DNA of 64,000 bases from Ipomoea triloba (taxonomy: Eukaryota > Streptophyta > Magnoliopsida > Solanales > Convolvulaceae): contig NC_044922.1 of NCBI RefSeq assembly GCF_003576645.1, positions 3,751,202 through 3,815,201 of the forward strand, given 5' to 3'. A model generated the notes under the pieces. That model was not told the origin of the DNA, made no database searches, and worked only from the letters and a program-made list of their open reading frames with translations. Of the stretch, positions 46,611 through 56,077 are shown in pieces; within the stretch, counting starts at the first letter, position 1; each line of letters opens with the position of its first letter. Made by a program: the position numbers and the translations under genes.

Positions 46611-48488
46611 TCACTTTGTCCCCTGCTCTTTAGCTTGGTTCACTGCTTCCAAACACTCCTTTGCTCTCTGAATCTTTGACTGCAGATAAAAGCTCCCATT
46701 TTTCACATTTCGCTCGAACAAGTTGTCGTACTTCTGCAGATTAGCAAAGGAGAAAACGAAATTATACGAATGATTGAATGGCAGTACAGGCACACACACA
46801 CTTGGAATTATCCTCGTGTGATATACAATACAAGATCGATATGCAAATGACAAAATTCTACAAAGGTTTGGAACATGAAACTTGCAGGCACGCCAAACGA
46901 CTCAAATCATACATGTATGTATGTATATATGTATGTATGTACGTACACATGTACAAACTGAGGAAGAAGAAATTAAGAATGAGAACAACCTGCAAGATTT
47001 CATCCCATGTCGAATTCTCGGTGACACCAAGAATTTGTCTCGCTTCTGTTTCAGTCATGACCTTACCTGTTTTTATAATGTTCTGGGCTGCCTCCTGAGC
47101 AACACCGCTTTTTGAGGCATCTGAAGTCATTTGAAACTATGTATGATGTAAAGATATAGATAAGATATTATACGTAATACAATCATATGGCATTCGTTCA
47201 TTCTAAACATTCTCGGTTTGCTCACCATTTTTCTCATACACTAGCAATCTTAACCAACAAGAAATTGAATTGGTTTCAACCAATAAACAAGCTATTAATT
47301 ATGACGCATTGACGCTAACTGTTGATTATGGTAGTAACCGTCAATTATGAAATTAGCTACTAATTATCGTATCATATCTAAACTAGTGCTAGAATGAAAG
47401 GAAGCAAGGAACTATCTGACATATTTCTATCGAGGCAAAAGTTTTTTAAACAATACAATATAAATAAAGTTGAAAAGTTACGAGGCATTCGAAAAACATA
47501 CACACTGTCTCATAAAATAACACAACTAAACAGCCTTGATTCTAGTCATAAGCATATTAGCATGATAAGTAAAGGAAGAGGGATCCATGAATGACTACCA
47601 CCACATAACCATTTATGCAGGACTTTATAGATAAGTTTCATGCTCATTTAGATGAAAATTATTTGACTTTATATTGATTATTGAAATTCCAAAAAAAAAA
47701 ACTTACTTGCCAATGCCTGACGATATGCTTGAACAAAAGCCCTTGCTAGTATTGAGGAGCCCATCACAATCAAATTTGCAATAAATTTTGAAGCCTGTGA
47801 AAATGGCAACAAAAATCTTGAATATGGAAAGCAAATACTTGAAGAAATAATAAACATAGGAATTGATTTTTTTTTACAGGAATTAATAATCAATTCACAG
47901 ATAGTTTACTCATATAGCCCTATATCTGATCCATGGTGATTTTTTATATTTCAAGATCTGCTTAGCTAGTATTCCCTTTGACAGACCACTGATCTATGGT
48001 ATTGCTAAGTCAAAATGTATTTCTCAACCAACCCCGCCTCCAAGAAAATTAAACTGCATAACTTTGTTGCAATATATAATAAAATGTAGTTCCTTTTCCT
48101 CTAGCTTGGAGCTGAGGAGGATCGATATCATTGTAATCCAGTTAGGACAGCAGGCTTTGCATTTAGTATTACATTGTGGAGCTAATCAAAAGAAAACACA
48201 GTGGAATACAAGAAGTGCATATTTAAGATATAGCATTGAGGGGGGCAACCCCAACCAAGTTAGTCAGACTGTTGACTTGGTAACCACAACGTTATATGTT
48301 TGACTCCCAGCGGGAGCAGCCTATTCGCTTTCTTGGTTTGAGTCGACCGGTTAGGGCTACAAGGCGAGGTTCACCCAGTGCACACCCTTGAGTAGTGACT
48401 GCGAGTTTCCCTCGTTACTCCCACACAAAAAAAAAAAAAAAAAAAAGAGATATAGCATTGAGAAATTATCAAACTACAAACATACCAT
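46611..48488 (-). CDS. PAM16: Mitochondrial import motor subunit PAM16/TIM16
   Basis: Minus-strand coding parts, 5' to 3': ATG alone at 48486-48488 (in an exon 48486-48524), 47707-47794, 46990-47120 and 46611-46733; 114 residues, the usual size. The N-terminus reads MASKFIANLIVMGSS, then LARAFVQAYRQALANASKSG. The J-like domain has TETEARQILGVTE and NGSFYLQSKIQRAKECLE. As in all PAM16 proteins there is no HPD motif. PAM16 sits on the matrix side of the inner membrane and holds back the J-protein PAM18 at the mtHsp70 import motor; Arabidopsis PAM16 genes (TXR1, MUSE5) affect thaxtomin sensitivity and immunity. A non-coding first exon probably ends at 49391 (CAAAG|GTTTGA), with no ATG in it. The ATG exon is bounded by TTCAG|CTTCC and AAATG|GTATGT. 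Its 5' end faces the USP-kinase gene. Confidence 0.92.
46912..46950. repeat. (TGTA)n-type microsatellite in a PAM16 intron
   Basis: Imperfect ATGT/GTAT repeat in the intron between the last two coding exons. Confidence 0.85.
48241..48447 (+). mobile_element. Full-length SINE with perfect 15-bp TSD in a PAM16 intron
   Basis: AGATATAGCATTGAG occurs at 48226-48240 and again at 48448-48462. The insert starts GGGGGCAACCCCAACCAAG, carries tRNA-like A-box (CAAGTTAGTCAGACTG) and B-box (GTTTGACTCCC) regions, and ends in a run of about 20 A. It is on the strand opposite the gene and its target duplication ends about 21 bp from the donor of the ATG exon. Confidence 0.92.
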
Positions 48489-49391
48489 TTCAGAAATTGG
48501 GTGCAAAGATTCCCAATGCGGAAGCTGAATGCAGAACTGGACTTCAAAACAAATATCCTATGATAAGACCAAACACCACAAAGTGCAAGTACATTAGAAT
48601 TTTAAAATCAAAGGTTGAATATTGTGCATTATGTCAACTGTCTTTGAGCCAGAAGATGGCATCTCTAGTACTCTTAGTACTAAACAATTATACATAAAGT
48701 GACAGTGTCCATTACTCTCCCAGAGCAATAAAAGTAAAGCAATGCATATCGCATTTGGAGGGAAAAACAGGAAAAAGAAACAGCTTATTCTCTAGTATGG
48801 AAGCATATCTAGATAACAAAGCTTTTAAAATTTTCTCAAGTCTTTGGATATTCGGTTTTCCCAACTGTTAGCTTCTTCAATTATTTTATTTTATACAATA
48901 ATAATGAATCCCTAGAGTAAAACTAAACTTTGCTGCCATTTTCAGATCCCAGATATAATCACTCTGAACTCTGCTTGCAAAACACTGACACAGGCAGATG
49001 CGAATGACTGAAAGTATTTGTCCCACATAGAAGTGCTCAGTCATTGCCAAATTCAACATAGGTATATACCACACAGGGGCCTTAATTCACAGAAAGAAAA
49101 TCCACTAATAATCATCATCCTATCTAGCCTATTCACTGCAAAGACTGCATATACAGAACAAAAAAGGAAGTGTAAATGATTATATAATTCGTCAATCAAG
49201 CCAAGACCTTGACTCCAGACAAAAGCTAACTCTTAAAAGGAATTATAGAAGCGCGTATCCACAGAAATGACACAGTTCACAGTGTAATACAAAGATAATC
49301 ATGGTTTGGTAAACATTAATCGAGCCGAAGAATAAAAAAGAACAAAGATTAAGAATAAAAACAAGGTTTTATGAGACAGAAAGATCAAACC

Positions 49392-50191
49392 TTTGAATTA
49401 ATTTGTCTGATCAGACGGGAAGAATCGAGTGAAAGATGAATGAGATTAGAGAGAAGCAAGAGATATGAGAACAGGATTATTTTTTCTGGAAGCTACGGCG
49501 TCCGGAGTACAGCTAATGCGCTAAATAAACTGAATTGGCAACTTTGAATGGAAATCGACTCCTTATAAATTTATTATTTATATTTATTTGTTAAATTTTC
49601 TAATTAAAAATTAATTTATTACGGAGTATTTTATTTTATTTGTTAAATATAATTATTATATAATTAATAATTTATTATTTTACCAATTTATAAGTAAAGG
49701 TCATATTCTCGTGTGGATAGTACTTCTAGTGCTGATGCATTTTTTAACATTATGTGGTTCATTTATGCATATTTTATGCGAAACAAATTGGCTCTAAAAA
49801 AAAATAAAGAAGTAAATGTAATATTTTATTTTTCTTCATCGCCGTCACAATTATTCCGGTAAAGTTGCAGCGATGAGTGAATAGCCCATGCAAAGCAGTA
49901 GCCATGGAAAATCTCATAAATACACAGCCGCTAAAAGCGGAGCTTCGTTCGCACATTTCAATGGTGAGGATTAGAGTCGAATTGTCTTCTTTGAACGAAG
50001 GAAAGTTATACCTCTTTCAATGTCTTTCTTTGATTCCCCTATTACAATTTTTTAGAATTTACTGCCATTTTCAAAGAGAAATTCGAGCGAGAAAGGTATA
50101 TCGGGAGAAAACAATTCAAAAACCTGGGATTTTGTTTGGTTTTTGGGAGTGAGGATCGGAGATCAAAAAGCGAATTGGATTTCAATTGCGT
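49392..50191. promoter_or_regulatory. Divergent promoter region between PAM16 (-) and the USP-kinase gene (+)
   Basis: The presumed first PAM16 exon (ending at 49391 on the minus strand) and the USP-kinase leader (before 50253) point away from each other with about 0.7 kb between them. The middle (49560-49700) is very AT-rich and low in complexity. No TATA box stands out on either side. Confidence 0.55.
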
Positions 50192-50299
50192 ATGCCCCTG
50201 GAGGGTTTGGGGGATGCAGAGAAACATATGAAAAGGAGAAGGAGGAGGAGAGATGTGGGGCTCGTCGCCAATAACGAACCTTCAGCCTGGGAGAGATAA
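50192..50299 (+). promoter_or_regulatory. Upstream ORF overlapping the USP-kinase start codon
   Basis: ATG at 50192 opens a 35-codon frame (MPLEGLGDAEKHMK, then an Arg run) that ends with TAA at 50297-50299, 47 bp past the main ATG at 50253 and in a different frame. A ribosome using it cannot reach the main start by ordinary reinitiation. Confidence 0.65.
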
Positions 50300-53200
50300 G
50301 AAGTTGATAGCCGTTGCCATTGACAAAGACAGAGGAAGCCAAATGGCTCTGAAATGGTCAATTGAGAATCTCGTTGCTAAAGGAAATGCCTTACTTTTAC
50401 TCCATGTTAAACTCACCCAAAGTAATTATCTCTCTCTCTCTCTCTCCCTCTCTCTCTCTCTCTCATATGGATTTATGAATGTTTAATTACACAATATAAT
50501 GTGTATAGGCAACGTGGATTTTGATGAGTTATAGCACACACTCTTGCCCACAAAAAGGCAAAATCCCTAGCCCTGGGCCCACTCCACCTTACAGGATTTT
50601 AGAAAGGGTAAATCATGGTGATTTAGAGGTCCCGCAATGGCAGCCACCTCATAAGAGGGTGAAATTCTCACACAGCCGCTGCCCGGCTGCTAGAGCATAC
50701 ACTCTAACATCATGATTTGGGGGTGTTAGAGTAGTTTTAGCCAAGGAGAAATGAAGTTTTATAAATCATAGAATTTTGCTTGAAAATTCCAAGGTTTGTT
50801 CTTGTAACCCATGTTGCTTGCCCCATTCTACACTATATGTTTTGTCAAATGTTCATAACTATTTATGAAGCAATTTTTCATGTAAGAAGATGGAAAATTT
50901 CAGCTGACATTTTGCAGAGGCCATGCAAATTACACTGTTCTGAAAAAATTGTCTTGTTAGAGATTGTGGTTTTAGCATTGGCCTAGCATATGCTCTCAAC
51001 ATTCCCAAATTTACCTGGTTTTCATTTTGTATCGAGTTTTTTCAGCCATTAAGAACAGGTCAATTATGCAGAAATGATCAGAAGTATTCAGAACCTATTG
51101 CCTTGTGTCTTGAAAGGAAATTTCCATAACCTGATTCAACGATGTGTTATTGATGCAGGACCAAACCAGAATTATGATATTTGTGATGAGAATGGATTTC
51201 CAGTTAGAGAAATGGATCCCCAGTCGAGAGAAGTCTTTCTTCCTTTCCGTGTCTATTGTACACGCAAAGATGTTAGTACTGTGCACTGAGATGCTCTTTT
51301 TGATTGCGGGACCAGAAAAAAAAAATGGTTTGTTTACTGATGATTATCTTCACGCACATTACATGCCTCTAAAGTTTATAGAATATAATTTGCAGGTACA
51401 ATGTCATGAAATCTTGTTAGAGGAAGTAGACCCTATTAAAGGAATTATTGATTATGTAAATCGAGTAGGGATAGAGATACTAATTCTTGGTGCTGCTGCA
51501 AAAGGTGGTCTTCTCAGGTATATATATATGCATTTCTCTTTTGTGTGTGCTCTTGCATTTAATTTAGTAATGAAATGAGCTTTCAATCCTTTCATCTCAT
51601 GACTTCCCGTTCTTCATTTTCTTTTAGTCTATAAATGTTTGGCAGGTTATGGATTTTACAACTAAATAACAGAGTTGATTATTGATCATAATTTATAATC
51701 ATAAGCTTACGAAACAGGACCTAAGAAGTTATATTCCATTTGAAGCATTAATTAAGGATCGTTAGCAGAAACATGTCCATAAGTGTTCTAATTTCAGTTT
51801 CCTTTTTTCCATGAAGATTTAAGGTAAAAGATATTCCTGGAAGTGTGTTAAAAGGGGTACCTGATTTCTGTACTGTATATGTTATTTCAAAAACTGGGAA
51901 GATATCATCTACGCGATCTGCTTCTCGTCAAGTGTCATTCACTCATCCGCTACGCCACCACCTGGTGCGACAACATAGTGCAAACTCAACTTCAAGTGAG
52001 AGGCTGTTTCCATCTGCAGTCAATTCAAAGAGTTAGTGTTCCGTAGAAGCTTTGTTGGGTTCTTCACTTTTTCTTCTAGTCTAGCACGTGCTAATCCTGA
52101 ATTAGTTTCTACAGCTGCTGAACTTTCTGGGAATTCGAGGTTGTTGTCTGAACCATCTCCTGGCGGTTTACAAAATGACATAAAGTAAGTCAGACGATGG
52201 GATTCAAATTTGGTTAAAATTCGTGAAAATGGGTTTAGTCTACCACGAACCCTGTTTATTTCAACAGTATATATGTTGGTTTCCGTTTCCAAGGCCTAAT
52301 TGGATGTCAATATTTGCAAACAGGTCTCCATTCACTCACAGGAGAGGACCAAATGGCATACCATATGAAATCTCGAAACCAGATACTGACATATCTTTTG
52401 TCAGTTCTGGTAGGTCGAGTGTTGACAGCATTTTCCCTTCATACACTGACAGCTTTGAAGATGGACCGAACCCTAATCGGCTCTCAGGCTTCTCAGACTT
52501 TGACACCAGTAGTTTTGATTCCATGAACTTTGGTCGGAGATCATTGGACAACTTGACATCTTCTGAGTACTCATTTGCTTCGGAGAGTGATAGAATGTCT
52601 GTATCAGGAATGGTAAGGGTACTAAGACTAATATTTACATAAATTATGTACCGAGCAAGGGTGCATGGTGCATTGTGATGGAAAGAGGCTTCGTGAAATA
52701 CTTTCTATGAATCAAAGCTTACTTTAAATGGATTGTGACTCGTTTTCTGCTTTAACGTTAGGATGATGTGGAAGCGGAAATGAGAAGGCTAAAGCAGGAG
52801 CTTAAGCAAACAATGGAAATGTACAGTACAGCCTGTAAGGAAGCACTCACTGCAAGACAGAAGGCATGTGAAAGACCGATTTCGTTGGAGCTAATGTTAT
52901 TCTATGCATGGTCTTACGTTTTCTTTTTGCAGGCAATGGAGCTGCAACGCTGGAAATTGGAAGAACAGAAAAGGTTGGATGACGCACTTTTAGCTGAGGA
53001 AGCAGCATTGGCAATCGCGGAAAGAGAGAAGGCCAGATCTAAGGTTGCACTTGAACATGCAGAAGCAGCTCAGAAGATGGCTGAATCTGAAGCTCAGAAG
53101 AGAATCAGTGCAGAAATTAAAGCTATGAAGGAAGCAGAGGAGAAGAATAAGATGATTAGCCAATTTTCGCAAACAGATTTCAGGTACAGGAGATACACAA

Positions 53201-54931
53201 TCGAGGAGATTGAAGCTGCAACAGAATATTTTTCAAAATCTCTCAAAATTGGAGAAGGTGGCTACGGGCCGGTATACAAATGTTTTATGGACCACACGGC
53301 TGTTGCAGTTAAGGTCCTTCGTCCTGATGCAGCTCACGGAAGACAACAGTTTCAGCAAGAGGTAATAAACTGATATATGAACACACATTTACAATTCCCG
53401 ATACGCTCAATTAAGAAATAGGTTTTTACCCACAAGGATTGTAGTAAAGAGCCAAGAATTTCCACATAATGAGTATTTCCACTTGGATTATGACTAGATT
53501 AAAATTGAATGCAGGACAAGCTGGAATAGTCACATTGTAGAAACGGGGATATAAATTTGTCTTCAACCTTTATGAACCATTTGTATCCATTTGCTAAGTA
53601 ATAAAATTTCGAAAAGTGGTAATAGGATATTCTTAGTAATGTAAAGTTAGCGGAGATAGTTAGGATACTGACAAGTGGTTTATTTCCTTTGTTGCCAGTT
53701 CGTGTTTTAGAATATTGTGGAGCAATATTTACAAAAGACCGCTAGGAAATCGCGTGATGCTATATTCGATTAACTATGTTTATTTGATTCCAGGTTGAAG
53801 TGTTAAGCTGCATAAGGCATCCTCATATGGTGCTTCTTCTAGGAGCATGTCCCGAGTATGGTTGCTTAGTATATGAGCATATGTCGAATGGAAGCTTAGA
53901 AGACTGCCTATTTGAGACTGGTAAAACTCCACCACTTTCTTGGCAACAAAGGTTTCGAATTGCTGCTGAAATTTGCTCCGGCCTTCTTTTTCTACACCAG
54001 ACCAAACCGGAACCAATAGTGCACCGTGATCTAAAGCCAGGCAATATCCTGCTAGATCGCAATTTTGTGAGTAAGATAAGTGACGTTGGGTTGGCTAGGC
54101 TAGTGCCTCCATCAGTGGCGGACACCGTCACTCAGTATCGAATGACATCAACTGCTGGAACGTTCTGCTACATTGATCCCGAATATCAGCAAACGGGAAT
54201 GCTTGGGGTAAAATCCGATGTGTATTCCCTAGGGATCATATATTTGCAGATTCTAACAGCTAAATCACCAATGGGTTTGACTCACATTGTTGAAAGGGCG
54301 ATCGAGGCAGGCACCTTCGCTGAGATACTTGATCCTGCTGTGCGTGACTGGCCCGTTGAAGATGCCCTGAGCCTCGCCAAGTTATCGTTACAATGTTCTG
54401 AGCTGAGAAGGAAAGACAGACCGGATCTGGGCAGCGCAGTCATGCCAGAACTAGATAGATTGAGAACACTCGCAGAAGAAAACACGCAACCTTTCTTTTA
54501 TTATCCCGGCTACTCACCAAACCATAGCCAAGTTTCCGTGTCTCAAGTAAGTCAATTCTATACTTTTGCAATTATTCTAAGCTTCAAAAACTCATCTCGT
54601 CAAATGTTTGCAATAACTCAACTAAGCCTCGCCAGTCGCCACACACTGCACAGAGTTGAATATAATCTCATTACCAGATATGGCTTTTATTCATTTAGTA
54701 TAGAGTACTATTCGCATGTGTGGCAAAGGTTATATTGTACCCGTGATTTTAGCTGATTATGGATTATCAAGAATCAAAATTTCACGCCATAAACATTTGC
54801 ATGATGATAAATATCGAGGTGTTTTCGGGCCTCTTAACAAATGCTTCTCAACTGTACAGGAAAATCTGAGTTTCCCTACTCTAACAGGCCATTCTGGTTA
54901 TGAAAGCAGCAGGAGTTCACCAGGCTTGTAG
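50253..54931 (+). CDS. USP-domain, coiled-coil, receptor-like cytoplasmic kinase (RLCK-IX type), no U-box
   Basis: Ten coding exons, about 775 residues: 50253-50421, 51159-51271, 51396-51517, 51817-51995, 52085-52184, 52324-52612, 52762-52863, 52933-53361, 53794-54546, 54860-54931. Order: N-terminal universal stress protein fold (LIAVAIDKDRGSQMALKW ... EILILGAAAKGGLLR), Ser-rich linker, coiled coil (from DDVEAEMRRLKQELKQTMEM to about residue 435), then kinase with GEGGYGPVYK (465-474), Lys485 in VAVKVL, HRD 578-580 in HRDLKPGN, and DVG 598-600 in place of DFG, as is normal in this family. Many relatives (PUB33/35/51/52) end in a U-box E3 domain; here the kinase is followed only by a tail of about 55 residues ending SSRSSPGL, so no ubiquitin-ligase role is predicted. 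Substrates are unknown. Intron 7 has a GC donor, and exon 4 has two possible donors. Confidence 0.9.
50430..50463. repeat. (TC)n microsatellite at the start of USP-kinase intron 1
   Basis: CT run broken once (CCC), beginning a few bases after the donor. Confidence 0.95.
51996..52084 (+). other. USP-kinase intron 4 with two in-phase alternative donors
   Basis: Donor TTCAA|GTGAGA at 51996 gives an 89-bp intron; donor AAAGA|GTTAGT at 52032 gives 53 bp. Both leave one base and join the same acceptor (TCTAG|CACGTG), so products differ by 12 in-frame codons. The first has the better consensus and a more usual plant intron length. Confidence 0.65.
52864..52932 (+). other. USP-kinase GC-AG intron, 69 bp, stop-free
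   Basis: Family conservation needs ALTARQK joined to AMELQRWKLEE. This fits AAG|GCATGT and TTGCAG|GCAATG, a GC-AG intron. The intron is 23 codons long, in frame and without stops, so retention would simply add 23 residues (CERPISLELMLFY...). Confidence 0.7.
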
Positions 54932-54934
54932 TTC

Positions 54935-56075
54935 CCTATTTCATTTCATTGCCATTAAGTTCATCTGTACCCTATATGCTTTCTTTAGGCATATTCATAT
55001 TTTCCATCTGTACATACAGCTAAGGTGCTTAGGTTCTAAATGTAAATATATTTATAATGCCTGTAAACCCCATGTTCTTCCTTGTGCATATTTAAGTTAA
55101 ATTAAGGTAAGTTTTTATTTATTTATTTCTATTGTTGTTTGCTGAGTTAGTTTATAAATTAGGTAATCAGAGATTTTGTCACTTTTGGTCCTACAAGTTT
55201 GACGACATTTATATTATTAGTTTATGATGTGAAGATTGTCACTATAGATATATGATTCCTTTCTCCACTTTTGGTTCTTTCAATAAGAAATACTATGAAA
55301 TTTCACCAAGTTTAGTTATCTGTCTTGCAAGTTATCAAAATTTATTGGTTCCTGGGTGTCAGGTGTAGGTAAGGGCACATGACCAAGCTTTATAACTGTA
55401 GTTTGAGATTTTTACCCTCTTGTGAGGGTGACTGAGTGACTCCTTGTGGGCACCAGATATTAGTCCTCTTATTTAATGGGCCGTTGAATCGTGATTTATC
55501 CATTCAGTCTTGTCAAGTTGAGGTGCTCACGGTCTTGTTGGAGTGTGAGTTGAGATGTGGAGGTCATTGATGCAAGAGATTTCGCTATCTATGGACAAGT
55601 TGAATAGAGACAATTTTTATAGTCATGCACCAACACTATGAATGCTATGCTACCAAAATCATTCATAGTATTGTCAGGTTGAGGTGCTTTCCCAATCCTA
55701 TCGAGTTGAGAGGGGGAGGTCATTGACGCGACGGATTTTACTATTTGTAGACAAGTTAAATAGACAGTTTTTATAGTCATGCACCAACACTATGAATCCT
55801 ATGCTACCAAACTCTTGTGCTAAAAAAGGCAATAATCAAGCAAGAATATCTCTTTTATTGAACATAATCATGTAAAAATAATAAAGACCTTGAAAAATAT
55901 ATGTAACAAAAAAATTCCACACAAACACCACCATATCCTCATCTCTACCTATCTACCAATAGAGAAATGAAACAATTTGGCGCCATGAATTTGAATTTAA
56001 ACAATCTGTTTTAATTTCAAGGAGATTAGAAGCACGTACGAACCCTAAATTAAATTCCGAATTCCAGCAGATTGA
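54935..56075. other. Convergent spacer between USP-kinase and PRK-type genes
   Basis: Holds both 3' ends. Apart from a tandem duplication at 55512-55812 and a short repeat-like block at 55410-55500 (CCTCTTGTGAGGGTGA, inverse of a block at 33140 and 50650), nothing recognisable is present. Confidence 0.7.
55512..55812. repeat. Tandem duplication, 161-bp unit, about 1.9 copies
   Basis: Copy 1 at 55512-55672, copy 2 at 55673-55812. Shared blocks: GTCA(A/G)GTTGAGGTGCT, GGAGGTCATTGA, then 20+ bp starting TTTTTATAGTCATGCACC and ending CTATGAAT. Copy 2 has lost the last part of the unit. Confidence 0.85.
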
Positions 56076-56077
56076 AG

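Noticed and set aside
52032..52084. Frame break in the USP-kinase gene as evidence of a pseudogene
   Set aside because: A normal 89-bp intron with donor at 51996 restores the frame, and all later exons and catalytic motifs are intact.
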